Assembly: GCA_944326545.1 (NCBI GenBank)
Contig: CALVEH010000003.1
Span: 186,001-250,000, forward strand
DNA length: 64,000 bases
Origin: Candidatus Gastranaerophilales bacterium
GTDB lineage: Bacteria; Cyanobacteriota; Vampirovibrionia; Gastranaerophilales; Gastranaerophilaceae
Direction of reading: 5' to 3'
This document shows, piece by piece, positions 27,163 to 36,298 of this stretch. The number at the start of each line of letters is the position of its first letter. The first letter of the stretch is position 1. The notes beneath the pieces were generated by a model. That model was not told the DNA's origin and searched no databases. It was given only the letters and a program-made list of their open reading frames with translations. The position numbers and the translations under genes are program-made.

Positions 27163-28530
27163 ATGCAATACTTAAACAAACTACTTTTGTGTGTTGAAAA
27201 AGATTCAACTATCTTTAAGAACCAAGATTTGAATTTTATTGTAGGACTCACTAATACTCAAATCAAAGACCTTAAAAAACACGCAATTACAAATGAGCTG
27301 ATTAAAGAAGAAAAAAAAGAATACTTTTTAACCGAAAAAGCTCGAAATTATTTGAAAAATAACCCATTTGAATCTTGGTGTAGTGATGAATTTCCTAAAC
27401 GACCTGAAATTAATCTTGAGTATTTAAAACTTGATAAAATGCCACCGACCTTGACTAAAGCAATAAGATGTCTTGCAAGACACTTGCTTGAGGGTGAGGA
27501 GTTAAAACAAAACTCGACAGAAGCGTATTTAGTAAAAGAGCTATTGTCTGACGATTCTAGTTGCAAAGAAATAAAAAACGAAATTGAAGAATATATCTTG
27601 CAAGGCAAAAAAGTTAAATTAACAGACCTGTTTGATAAGTTTATGTCTTATGGCCTGACAAAATCTATCGTGGCTGTTTTGTTACTTGATGTATTAGCAA
27701 AAAACAAAGATATTCTTGCAATTTATGAAAAATTACAGTTCCAATTAAAACTCAATCAGCTTATGTTTGATAGGATGATATTCTGCCCACAGAACTTCGA
27801 AATTCAAAAGACAATAATGGAATACTTGCCTATACTTGAAGATATTTCTCTCGTTTTATCAGATAAGCCGACTAAAAATATTTTAGATATTACGAAAGCT
27901 CTTATATATTTTATTAGAGACTTAGAAAAATATACTCTAAACACAGAAAGACTTTCTAAAAAGACGCTGAGATTTCGTAATGTAATAATGAACGCTAAAG
28001 ACCCGATAAGCCTTTTTAATAGAGATATTCCAAAGGTTCTGACAGGTAAAATGCTTTCTGACTGCGATAGTGAATTTTTGCAAAATTACATAAATTCTAT
28101 TGATGAACTTAAAAACGCAACTAAAAATATGGTGACAGAAATCAATAACTTCTTTTTTGAAAGCTTTAAAAGCAAAAACAGACAAGAGCTTACCTGTCGT
28201 TTTGAAGCAATAAAGGAATACATTGGCGAAAAAGAGCTAAAAATCTTGTTTAATAATGTTGTAGAAAAAGAAGCTGATGATATCTTGTGGATTAATAGAA
28301 TTGCTACGTTCATTAATAAATCAAGAGTGCCAAAAGATTGGTCTGATGAAGATGTTGCTGATTTTAAGGTTAAAGTAAAAGACTTAGCTTTGAGATTCTA
28401 CGCTTTAGAGGCTACTGTTGGAACTTCGAACCTTGGACAAAGCAAAAGTTTTGATAAGCTGATTAAGCAGATTTTATCACTGTCAAAAGCTGAACAAAAC
28501 GTGATTTTAAGAAAAGTTGTTAACGGTTAA
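27163..28530 (+). CDS. Uncharacterised helical protein paired with a PP-loop enzyme
   Basis: 455 residues. The N-terminal 70 residues look like a winged helix (TNTQIKDLKKHAITNELI...YFLTEKARNYL). The rest is helical with no motif I can name. ATG at 27163 is preferred over the frame's earlier start, because AAAGGA lies just before it and the earlier start lies inside a terminator. It is followed after 25 bases by a DndC-like gene, with AAAGGAG between, so the two form a module. It resembles a fragment of larger helical proteins found with sulfur-modification or BREX-type ATPases, but I cannot confirm this. Confidence 0.6.
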   Translation: MQYLNKLLLCVEKDSTIFKNQDLNFIVGLTNTQIKDLKKHAITNELIKEEKKEYFLTEKARNYLKNNPFESWCSDEFPKRPEINLEYLKLDKMPPTLTKAIRCLARHLLEGEELKQNSTEAYLVKELLSDDSSCKEIKNEIEEYILQGKKVKLTDLFDKFMSYGLTKSIVAVLLLDVLAKNKDILAIYEKLQFQLKLNQLMFDRMIFCPQNFEIQKTIMEYLPILEDISLVLSDKPTKNILDITKALIYFIRDLEKYTLNTERLSKKTLRFRNVIMNAKDPISLFNRDIPKVLTGKMLSDCDSEFLQNYINSIDELKNATKNMVTEINNFFFESFKSKNRQELTCRFEAIKEYIGEKELKILFNNVVEKEADDILWINRIATFINKSRVPKDWSDEDVADFKVKVKDLALRFYALEATVGTSNLGQSKSFDKLIKQILSLSKAEQNVILRKVVNG

Positions 28531-28555
28531 TTATTGTTAAAGGAGATTTGAAGAG

Positions 28556-29353
28556 ATGGAAAATAAAAAAGAATATCATATATTGAGCTTGAGCGGTGGG
28601 AAAGATTCCACCGCTTTAGCATTTTTTATGAAAGAAAATATGCCTGAAATCTTTGAAAAACTCGAGCTGGTTTTTTGTGACACAGAATGTGATCTTCCTG
28701 AAACGTACGACTATCTTAATAAAATTGAAATTTTTCTTGGTAAAAAGATTAGAATAATAAGAGCTGAGAAAAATTTTGAGCACTTGATTCAGATATATAA
28801 AAATCTACCTGCGCCACATAGACGATGGTGTACTGTAGAAATGAAAACTAAGCCTTTTAGTAAATATCTCCATTCGATTCATGCAGCGGCAATAAAAAAT
28901 TTGTATGTAGGTATTAGAGCAGACGAAGCTCATAGAGCAAAACCAGAAAACTTTCAAGGAAACGACATCAAGCAGCTATATCCGTTTATTGAATATAGTA
29001 TTAATAAACAAGATGTTGAAGAAATTTTAAAGAAATCAGGAATAGGACTACCAGCTTATTATTCTTGGAGTGGTCGTTCCGGTTGCTATTTCTGCTTTTA
29101 CCAACCGAAAATAAGTTGGCTTCGACTACATGAAAAGCATCCAGACCTATTTAAAAAGGCTATGGAATATGAAATAGATGATGGAGTAAATAAAATTGGT
29201 TGGAATATGGATATGCTTTTAAGGGAACTTATTTTGCCTCAAAATATTGAAAAAATTAAAACAAGTTACCTGAAAAATAACGACAAGAAACAAAATAAAA
29301 AAGAGTGTCATTGCAATCTTATACAGTGTTATTCTGACCGTCTTAGTCGATAA
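28556..29353 (+). CDS. PP-loop enzyme of the PAPS reductase / DndC type
   Basis: 265 residues. The ATP pyrophosphatase loop SGGKDS is at 13-18. Further on come FCDTECDLPE, RRWCTVEMKTKP and a CxxC pair in SGCYFCFYQP. The family adenylates or sulfur-activates substrates, as in CysH, and DndC uses it for DNA phosphorothioation. The cysteines support an iron-sulfur cluster or sulfur relay. DndB, DndD and DndE are not adjacent, so classical phosphorothioation is not shown. Its 3' end overlaps the convergent SNase-PLD gene by 25 bases. Confidence 0.8.
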   Translation: MENKKEYHILSLSGGKDSTALAFFMKENMPEIFEKLELVFCDTECDLPETYDYLNKIEIFLGKKIRIIRAEKNFEHLIQIYKNLPAPHRRWCTVEMKTKPFSKYLHSIHAAAIKNLYVGIRADEAHRAKPENFQGNDIKQLYPFIEYSINKQDVEEILKKSGIGLPAYYSWSGRSGCYFCFYQPKISWLRLHEKHPDLFKKAMEYEIDDGVNKIGWNMDMLLRELILPQNIEKIKTSYLKNNDKKQNKKECHCNLIQCYSDRLSR

Positions 29354-31338
29354 GCTTTAGAATAGTCAAACCCTGCACAATCAGGATCTTGAGCATCATA
29401 TTTCCAATCGTGATCATTGTCTAATCCATCATTGCAAGAATTTCCTGAATCTGGGCTTTCTGCTTTTGGTGTGCCTGTCAACCATTTATTAGGAATATCA
29501 TTCCATAATGTTTCAAAAATTTCTCTTGCTTGTGCGGCGTGTTTGTTACTCTCTATAAAAACAATATTCTCATCATTCTTTTCTGATGCTGTTTTGGTTG
29601 CATTCATTGAACCTACGGTTACTAATTTATCATCAATAATAATTGTTTTCATATGCATTTTACCAGTCCAATTCTCAACTTTTAGGGGAATACCCATTTC
29701 TCTTATTTTTGTATGTTTAGAGTATTTTTCATTGGCAGCAGATGCACATGTAATAACTTTTACATCTACGCCCCTTTGTTTTGCCTTTGAAAGTGCTTCG
29801 ATAACTCTATCGTGAGTTAGAAAAAACATTGACACATATGCATACTTTTCAGCAGAATCTATCTTATATACCAACTCATCGATAATATCAGGATTAGGAC
29901 AAAAATATACAGACAAAATAGAACCATCATCCAATTTTACATTTTTGATATGATAAGGGACTTTTGCGTAATGAAATTTCCCTGCGTACATCTGTTTGGC
30001 TTCTTGAATATATGCATAAGTAATTTCAGGAGAAACAATTAAGACATTTAAGTTGCAATTTAATCCGCCCGTACCAGAAGAACTTAAATTTGTCGATCCT
30101 GTCCATACTCTGTTTTTACCAAGAGTAACAAATTTATTGTGCATTATATTACCATTGTAAGTTCCCCTTTCAGCATTCCGCCCTGCTGCTGTATCTTTAA
30201 TAATTCTATCAGCAATAGCTCTATCTACTGCATAATCAGTTTTCCAACTTCCAAAATCTCTCATTGCATAAAATGTATCTTTATAAACACTTCTATTATA
30301 GATATCAACATCTGCAATACCAAAGATTTTGTTCTTACGCTTTTGCGCTTTTATAAATGCATTAACTATTTCAGGTTGTTCTGCTATACCATAAGTCGCA
30401 AGATAAATATCCTCACCTTTCAATTTATTCAATTCATCAATTAAAACCCTACCTGATATAGTTCTGGTTTTGTCTGATGGGAACATATTGTATTGAATTG
30501 GGCTGTTGAATAGCAATATTACACTTGTTTTTATTTTTTGTTTTTTATTTGCATCAATATTAGGAACTATTTCTACCGAATGCTTATAAGGAGTTTGGTA
30601 TATGTCAAAATCTTCTTTAAGTTCCTGTCTAATAGCATTTTTTTCACTATCTTTGCATTCAAAACAGCAACAGGATGGTTTGTACTTTTTACTCCAAAAA
30701 TTAGGTTGCTGAACTAATTCTGCTTTACTTGCCATCCAACCATATTTACAAGAAGTTTTGTGATACTTGCCTGTTTTTTTATTTAATACAACCAAATTGA
30801 GCCTGTGTGATTTTTTTGCACAGGCTTTTATTTTATCTATATTCTCGTAAGGCTTTAATTGGTCAGCAATATTTGATTGTTGGTAAACAGTTGCAAGACC
30901 AGCTTTCAAAACCTCTTGCTCATAGTTTTTACATTTGCCATTTTTGTTGCAGTCATAATAAATCGACATCAAATGTCTGTTATTTTTATCAAACTTTTCT
31001 TTTGCAGTATATTCTGCTTTTACGTATTTATTCAATAATTCTTTTTTAGCGAACTCTTTCCCGTAATACCCAAGCCCTAAAGCTTCATCTTGAGAGAGGT
31101 TATAGTTTTTAATTTGATAATCTAAAAAAGCACCTGTTTTAGTTTCAAACGTATCAATACCGTTGATTCTTACTTTTTCGTTTTGCTCGGCAATTCCGTT
31201 ATCATTAAAATCAACATATACCGTATCGCCGTCTATAATTTTGATTACCTTATGAGAAAACGTTTGTGCATTTGAATGATTAAAACACAGTATAGTTGCA
31301 AATATTATAAAAATAACGATTTTGTTTTTCATCAGCAT
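29329..31338 (-). CDS. Secreted SNase-phospholipase D-like fusion nuclease
   Basis: 669 residues. Signal peptide about 1-24. The staphylococcal nuclease domain (about 26-160) has IDGDTVYV and VRINGIDTFET, keeping the Arg, Asp and Glu of the active site plus a later NNRHL arginine. It also has a cysteine-rich link (SCCCFEC). Two PLD-type halves follow: the first HKD motif is HNKFVTLG, where the Asp is Gly, and the second is HMKTIIID with GSMN. The C-terminal tail has CNDGLDNDHDWKYDAQDPDC, a calcium-binding-like Asp loop closed by cysteines. Likely an exported DNase or DNA scavenger; a PLD lipase is less likely. Confidence 0.85.
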   Translation of the reverse strand: MLMKNKIVIFIIFATILCFNHSNAQTFSHKVIKIIDGDTVYVDFNDNGIAEQNEKVRINGIDTFETKTGAFLDYQIKNYNLSQDEALGLGYYGKEFAKKELLNKYVKAEYTAKEKFDKNNRHLMSIYYDCNKNGKCKNYEQEVLKAGLATVYQQSNIADQLKPYENIDKIKACAKKSHRLNLVVLNKKTGKYHKTSCKYGWMASKAELVQQPNFWSKKYKPSCCCFECKDSEKNAIRQELKEDFDIYQTPYKHSVEIVPNIDANKKQKIKTSVILLFNSPIQYNMFPSDKTRTISGRVLIDELNKLKGEDIYLATYGIAEQPEIVNAFIKAQKRKNKIFGIADVDIYNRSVYKDTFYAMRDFGSWKTDYAVDRAIADRIIKDTAAGRNAERGTYNGNIMHNKFVTLGKNRVWTGSTNLSSSGTGGLNCNLNVLIVSPEITYAYIQEAKQMYAGKFHYAKVPYHIKNVKLDDGSILSVYFCPNPDIIDELVYKIDSAEKYAYVSMFFLTHDRVIEALSKAKQRGVDVKVITCASAANEKYSKHTKIREMGIPLKVENWTGKMHMKTIIIDDKLVTVGSMNATKTASEKNDENIVFIESNKHAAQAREIFETLWNDIPNKWLTGTPKAESPDSGNSCNDGLDNDHDWKYDAQDPDCAGFDYSKAYRLRRSE

Positions 31339-31640
31339 TATTATATATAAAAATCAAACTGCTTACTACGCTTTTAAAAGAGCTGTTCTTACGTGCCATT
31401 CCAAACTTGTTTTTAGAATTTCCCTTGATTTTAAAGGATTTTGAGTACATTAATCGCTCTTTTTTTGAGAAAAATCAAGCCACAAAAAAGGCCGTTCATT
31501 TAATATAAAGCAATTTTTTATAAAGTCTAAAAAAGCCTAAAAAATATTCATAATATTTTTCGGGGAGTATAAAACGTTTTCTTTATATTAAAAAAAGAGG
31601 AATTTTTTTGGTAGTAGTTAGGCCTCTTTTGGAGAATATC
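31339..31640. other. Non-coding stretch upstream of the ParB-methylase gene
   Basis: AT-rich, with no credible frame. GGAG at about 31630 serves the ATG at 31641. Short T- and A-rich hairpins are possible, but none is convincing as a terminator. Confidence 0.4.
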
Positions 31641-32927
31641 ATGGAAAATACAAAACCCTCTCAAATTCAGATCTCAAGCAGAGTTGTACGTATGGTTGAG
31701 ATTAGAATGCTTAAGCCTTATGCACAAAATCCACGTGTGCATAGCGTAAAACAAATTGAAAAAATCAAAAAAAGCATTCAGCAATTTGGCTTTACCGCAC
31801 CAATTCTTGTTGACAACGAAATGAATATTGTTGCCGGTCACGCTCGGTATGAAGCGATGAAACAGCTAAACGCTGTTCAGATTCCGACAATACAGCTTGA
31901 AAATCTCACGCCTGAGCAAATAAAAGCATACCGGCTTGCCGATAACAGAATAGCAGAAGACAGTGAGTGGGACAAAAACCTTTTAAAAATCGAATTTAAA
32001 GAGCTGTTAGACCTAAACTTTGAGGTTATCGATACAGGTTTTGAAATACCTGAAATAGACAGTCTTACGTTTGAATTAATAAGTGATGAAAATAAAGAAG
32101 ATGAAGACTCGGAAGTCTGCTCACTTTTGGATTCAATACCGCATCGGGTACAAAAGGGCGATGTATGGGCACTTGGAGAACACAAGCTTATTTGCTCGGA
32201 TGCTTTGAATCAAGGTTCTTTCGATAGTTTGCTACAAGGAGAAAAAGCAGAAATTGTCATTACAGATCCGCCTTATAACGTAAAAATAAAAGGTCACGTA
32301 TGCGGCAATGGAAAAATAAAGCATAAAGATTTTACAATGGCATCAGGTGAAATGACCGACAAAGAATTCTTTGAGTTTTCTAAAACCTTTATGACAAGGC
32401 TAATTGAAAACTCTACTGACGGAAGTTTGCACTATATCTTTATTGACTGGAGAGGCATAAAGACTTTTCTAAATGCAGGTGAACAATACAAAGCATTAAA
32501 AAATATTTGCGTTTGGGACAAAACGACTGGAGGAATGGGATCTCTTTACAGAAGCCAACACGAGTTTGTCTGTGTTTTTAAAAATGGCCAAAGTCCGCAC
32601 ATAAACAATATTCAGCTTGGCAGTAAAGGCAGATACCGGACAAACGTATGGTCTGTTAAAGGAATGAATGTACAAAACAAGCAAGCCAAGGAACTGTTCA
32701 AACTTCATCCGACTGTAAAACCCGTAGGACTTTTAAGTGATATTTTACTTGATGCGTCATCTCCGGGTGGCATTGTCTTAGATACATTTGGCGGAAGCGG
32801 TTCAACTTTAATAGCTTGTGAAAAAACAAAACGGAAAGCCAGAATCATAGAAATTGATGAAAGATACTGCGACGCCATATATATAGATGGGAAAAATTTA
32901 CAGGAGAAAAAGCAAATTTGGTTGTGA
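31641..32927 (+). CDS. ParB-like nuclease domain fused to DNA methylase
   Basis: About 428 residues. The N-terminal ParB/Srx-like domain has LKPYAQNPRVHSVKQI, then VDNEMNIVAGHARYEA, as in phage ParB-methylases. The C-terminal N-6/N-4 amino-methyltransferase has TDPPYN and, after it, HPTVKPVGLL and LDTFGGSGSTLIA (permuted beta-class order). It is typical of prophages and mobile elements, where it methylates DNA without a cognate nuclease. ATG at 31641 with TTGGAG is preferred over an upstream TTG. The next gene follows after 15 bases. Confidence 0.88.
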   Translation: MENTKPSQIQISSRVVRMVEIRMLKPYAQNPRVHSVKQIEKIKKSIQQFGFTAPILVDNEMNIVAGHARYEAMKQLNAVQIPTIQLENLTPEQIKAYRLADNRIAEDSEWDKNLLKIEFKELLDLNFEVIDTGFEIPEIDSLTFELISDENKEDEDSEVCSLLDSIPHRVQKGDVWALGEHKLICSDALNQGSFDSLLQGEKAEIVITDPPYNVKIKGHVCGNGKIKHKDFTMASGEMTDKEFFEFSKTFMTRLIENSTDGSLHYIFIDWRGIKTFLNAGEQYKALKNICVWDKTTGGMGSLYRSQHEFVCVFKNGQSPHINNIQLGSKGRYRTNVWSVKGMNVQNKQAKELFKLHPTVKPVGLLSDILLDASSPGGIVLDTFGGSGSTLIACEKTKRKARIIEIDERYCDAIYIDGKNLQEKKQIWL

Positions 32928-32942
32928 AAGAAGGTGATAACA

Positions 32943-33359
32943 ATGAAGAAAGATAATTACGATGTTGGTTACAAAAAACCTTCTAAAAACACTCAGTTTA
33001 AGCCAGGTCAATCAGGCAATCCTAAAGGTCGTCCTAAAAAAACGACTAACATGCACGAGGCAATAATCGACAATCTGGGTAAAAAAATAAAAATAAAAAA
33101 TCCCAACGGAAAAGTGGAAAATGTGTATGTTTTTGTAGCACTTGCGCGTATGCTTATAAAATCAGCAATTGATGGTAATAAATTTGCAATACAATTTTTA
33201 TTAGAAAAAGCATACTATTTGCAAATTATAGAGCCTATAGCAGAAAAAGAAGAACCTGAAGTCGACCAGGATAAAAAAGAAGAGCTTGAAAAATTCGTAA
33301 AAGAACTGTTGTACGAACGTACAGTAGGGAAAAACGAACCAAGTCAATCAAACGATTAG
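32943..33359 (+). CDS. DUF5681 phage-type protein
   Basis: 138 residues. The N-terminal FKPGQSGNPKGRPKKT is the hallmark of DUF5681, a short basic motif found in phage and mobile-element proteins, often near terminase genes. The rest is helical with an acidic tail. ATG at 32943 with AAGGTG upstream is preferred over GTG at 32934. It supports a phage or ICE origin for the 31.6-34.5 kb segment. No terminase or capsid gene accompanies it. Confidence 0.8.
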   Translation: MKKDNYDVGYKKPSKNTQFKPGQSGNPKGRPKKTTNMHEAIIDNLGKKIKIKNPNGKVENVYVFVALARMLIKSAIDGNKFAIQFLLEKAYYLQIIEPIAEKEEPEVDQDKKEELEKFVKELLYERTVGKNEPSQSND

Positions 33360-33461
33360 CCACGCATAATAGATGCAACCGACCTTAACCGACAACAAAT
33401 AGTAACAAACGACCTAAAACAGATATAACAGACAAAACAGAATAAAAACGGAAACAGAGAG

Positions 33462-33484
33462 AGCAGGGGCAGTTTGTCCCTGCT
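33462..33484 (+). other. Strong hairpin between DUF5681 and helicase genes
   Basis: AGCAGGGGC (33462-33470) pairs with GTCCCTGCT (33476-33484) with one G-U pair and a five-base loop. No T run follows, so it is not a classical terminator; it could be a processing site or protein-binding site. The 33360-33609 gap otherwise holds no gene. Confidence 0.5.
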
Positions 33485-33609
33485 ATTTAAAATAATTTTG
33501 CACAACTAAAAATAACCGTCTTGACTTAGTGCTATAACAGAGCGTCAATACAACACAACGTCCGTTTTTGACATATTGATTTGCTAATTTAAAAAAGAAA
33601 GGATACACT

Positions 33610-34485
33610 ATGAGCGGTTTTGATTTAATAAAGAATGAAATCTCTAATGTTTACGATTCTATAGAAAAAAGTTACTACAACAAAGGTAAAATAACGGGGC
33701 TTCATACAGGTTTTCATCATATAGACACCCTTTTATGTGGTCTACAAAAAAGCAATCTTGTTGTTATAAGCGGACGTCCATCTATGGGAAAAACTTCGTT
33801 TGCTCTCAACATAATTGAAAAAGCTGCCTCAAAATACCATACAACAGCGGCAATATTTTCATTCGAAATGTCAAAAGAAATACTAATAAAACGTTTGCTA
33901 TGTTCTCAAACCAAAGTTAACAGCATAAAGCTGCGCTGTGGAGATTTAGAATACTATGACTGGAAAGTAATTGCTGAAACGCTGGACAAGTTATCAGATG
34001 CGCCTATATACATCAATGATTCAGTGAGCTTATCAGTTTTGGAATTATGTGAGGAGTGCAGAAAGTTAAAAAAAGAAATGCCTGCTTTGAGCTTAGTTTT
34101 AATTGACGGTTTTGAACAGGTAGCACAATATGCCCCAACAACGGATATAAAATTTTACTGTTCACCTGCTTACATTTTAAAAGAACTAGCAAAAGAACTT
34201 GATATCGTTATCATCTTGACGTGTCAATTATCTCGAGGCCTGGAACAAAGACGAGATAAACATCCAAGTCTTTCTGATATAAAAAATCCAATTCTTGAGC
34301 AAATTGCAGACGTTGTAATGTTGATTTATCGAGAAAGTTATTACTACAAAGATGAAGAAGTTGACAAAAACAAAGCTGAAATAATCGTAGCAAAGCACAG
34401 AAACGGACCAACTGGCTGTGTTGATTTGCACTTTGATGCATCACAAGCCAGATTTCAAGACATATCTACGAACAATAAAGCTTAA
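33610..34485 (+). CDS. DnaB-like helicase C-terminal domain protein
   Basis: 291 residues corresponding to the RecA-like C-terminal half of DnaB. Features are TGLHTGFHHIDTLLCGL, Walker A GRPSMGKT (55-62), IFSFEMSKEIL, the LVLIDGFEQ Walker B region, ILTCQLSRGLEQR and a C-terminal arginine-finger segment. The N-terminal primase-interaction domain of full DnaB is absent. Probably a mobile-element replication helicase or a domesticated relative. Confidence 0.85.
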   Translation: MSGFDLIKNEISNVYDSIEKSYYNKGKITGLHTGFHHIDTLLCGLQKSNLVVISGRPSMGKTSFALNIIEKAASKYHTTAAIFSFEMSKEILIKRLLCSQTKVNSIKLRCGDLEYYDWKVIAETLDKLSDAPIYINDSVSLSVLELCEECRKLKKEMPALSLVLIDGFEQVAQYAPTTDIKFYCSPAYILKELAKELDIVIILTCQLSRGLEQRRDKHPSLSDIKNPILEQIADVVMLIYRESYYYKDEEVDKNKAEIIVAKHRNGPTGCVDLHFDASQARFQDISTNNKA

Positions 34486-34491
34486 GCGGAA

Positions 34492-34902
34492 TTATTTATA
34501 ACTGCCGACTTTTCTGCCGTATTCATCATACCTTGTAACTCGGCCTGATGAATCTTTTTTGAAAGAGCCGACCTTTCTTCCATATCTGTCATACTGTGTA
34601 GTTACGCCGTTAGAATTTGTTTTGTAGCTACCTGTTTTTTGACCATACTTGTCATATGTGTTATATCCTGAAAACGTCTTTTTATAGCTTCCGGTCTTTT
34701 GACCGTATTTATCGTACTTGTTGTATCCGCTTGTTGTCTTTTTGTATGAGCCTGTTTTAGAGCCATACTTATCGTAAGAATTGTAGCCAGAAGTTGTTTG
34801 TCTGTATGAGCCAGTCTTTTGACCGTAACGGTCGTAAGAATTAACTGCAAAAGCTACATTTGCAAAAGATAATGTTAAACATAAAATTAAAAACTTTTTC
34901 AC
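34492..34902 (-). CDS. Secreted YDKYG-repeat protein, long copy
   Basis: 136 residues. The same signal peptide as the short paralog (23183-23470), then four units of 20 residues such as YNSYDKYGSKTGSYKKTTSG and two more diverged C-terminal units (YDRYGRKVGSFKK, YDEYGRKVGSYK). The coding DNA repeats with a 60-base period. The two copies differ by about two units, as expected from repeat expansion or contraction. Convergent with the helicase gene. Confidence 0.8.
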   Translation of the reverse strand: MKKFLILCLTLSFANVAFAVNSYDRYGQKTGSYRQTTSGYNSYDKYGSKTGSYKKTTSGYNKYDKYGQKTGSYKKTFSGYNTYDKYGQKTGSYKTNSNGVTTQYDRYGRKVGSFKKDSSGRVTRYDEYGRKVGSYK

Positions 34903-34934
34903 ACAAAACTCCTTTTTATTTATTATAACGAATT

Positions 34935-36083
34935 TTATAATAAATTGTTTAGATATTTTTTTATTCTTGCATTTTCTGTTGCTAGGTATATTGTTTCATC
35001 GTTAATATATTCTGGGGATAATCTAGGTTCTTTTCTTCCTTTTGGGTTTGATTGTATAGTAACATACTTATTTGCTAAGTTTGGAAATATTTTAAAGTCT
35101 TTATTTGATGAATTCTTTTTAGATCCATGGTGAGGAATTTGCAAAATTTGAACATTATTCAAAACTGAGACATAGTGAGTCTGGAATTTTTCAAAAGCTT
35201 CTTTATGTTTAAAGTTAAAATCACCTGTATGCATCCAACCACAACTTTTAGAACCATCTGACGGGCCTGAATATAAACATAATGATGACACATTTAGTTT
35301 ATTTTCCAATTCTTTTCTTAGCTGACTATTTATATTATCAAAATTTATGTCATATATGCTATTGTATCCACTTTGTTGAATACTTTCACGTAAGTCATTT
35401 GGTATGTTAAAACGATGATAAAATGGTTTTAATATCCACGAACAATAATGTACATCAAATCTAAAATTTTGATTATGACTAAATGTTTTAATTTCAGGAT
35501 TACCATTATTAATGCTTTTTGCTTCTGGAATTGAATAGCCATAATTGTATTTCAAAGGCTTATTTGTATTTTCATAATCTAAGGACTTTGATTTATCTGG
35601 TTCATCTAGTTTATCTGTAACATATTGAATGTCAAAATAACCATCAAAATATAAATACGGATTTGTTAAAATAGCAGTATATCTTTTATCTAAAATATTT
35701 AACTTTAAAATTAAATCCTTTTCAGCTTCATCCATATATGGCATTACCAGAACAGGTGAAGAATCTAGCTTTAATCTACATTTTTCTAATTTTTGTTTTA
35801 AAAACTTTAACCCACTAATATGGTCTTTATGAACATGAGATATAAAAATATAAATATAGGTTAATGGAGATATTTCATTTGTAATCTTTAATATATTTAT
35901 TAAATTGTTTATTGAGCTTTCTAAATATGTTTGTTGTATATTTCCACAATCATATATATAGGCAAAAGTTTTGGTTTTAGACTTTTGGGATTGTTGATAT
36001 TTAATCAAACCTAAGAACAAACCTCCTTGTCCTACAGGAAAGATTATATTCTCTACTGGGAAATGTAATTCATTAAAAAGCAA
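34935..36083 (-). CDS. Metallo-beta-lactamase-fold hydrolase (ComEC-like domain)
   Basis: 382 residues. HVHKDH (83-88) is the zinc-binding HxHxDH motif. Further features are a mid-protein MPYMDEAEK, TGDFNFKH and PHHGSKKNSS, which supply later metal ligands and match the soluble MBL part of ComEC/Rec2 proteins. Soluble MBL proteins of this kind occur in defence islands. The start is TTG at 36083, supported by a perfect AAAGGAGGT six bases upstream. The start lies within the 3' end of the small gene before it. Confidence 0.8.
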   Translation of the reverse strand: MLFNELHFPVENIIFPVGQGGLFLGLIKYQQSQKSKTKTFAYIYDCGNIQQTYLESSINNLINILKITNEISPLTYIYIFISHVHKDHISGLKFLKQKLEKCRLKLDSSPVLVMPYMDEAEKDLILKLNILDKRYTAILTNPYLYFDGYFDIQYVTDKLDEPDKSKSLDYENTNKPLKYNYGYSIPEAKSINNGNPEIKTFSHNQNFRFDVHYCSWILKPFYHRFNIPNDLRESIQQSGYNSIYDINFDNINSQLRKELENKLNVSSLCLYSGPSDGSKSCGWMHTGDFNFKHKEAFEKFQTHYVSVLNNVQILQIPHHGSKKNSSNKDFKIFPNLANKYVTIQSNPKGRKEPRLSPEYINDETIYLATENARIKKYLNNLL

Positions 36084-36298
36084 TAATAACCTCCTTTTAT
36101 AAAAACATTTGTTGGAGTAAGCCTTTTTGTAACTATTGCCAGTGAAAGAGAAGTGTTTTTTCTTTTTATTATATCATTCATTTTTAATAGTATTTTATTA
36201 TCTTCTCTTGCTCCTCTGAATAATGAAACTCTATTTTTAAAATTTTCTGCGATGTATTTTCTGTTCAGTTTGTCATCTTCAAATGCACTTTTAACCAT
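36053..36298 (-). CDS. Small protein upstream of the MBL gene, uncertain
   Basis: 81 residues, charged helical first half and a short hydrophobic C-terminal end. It overlaps the MBL gene by 31 bases and contains that gene's ribosome site. Its own ATG has no clear ribosome site, so it may be a remnant or a short accessory subunit. No family recognised. Confidence 0.4.
   Translation of the reverse strand: MVKSAFEDDKLNRKYIAENFKNRVSLFRGAREDNKILLKMNDIIKRKNTSLSLAIVTKRLTPTNVFIKGGYYCFLMNYISQ

Noticed and set aside
28556-29353. Classical Dnd phosphorothioation system
   Set aside because: Only the DndC-like gene is present; no DndB, DndD or DndE neighbours were seen.
31641-34485. Complete prophage
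   Set aside because: Only the ParB-methylase, DUF5681 and helicase genes are phage-like. No terminase, capsid, tail or lysis gene was found.
34492-34902. Regular 60-base repeats suggested a CRISPR array
   Set aside because: The repeats are in frame, encode YDKYG units after a signal peptide, and have no unique spacers.
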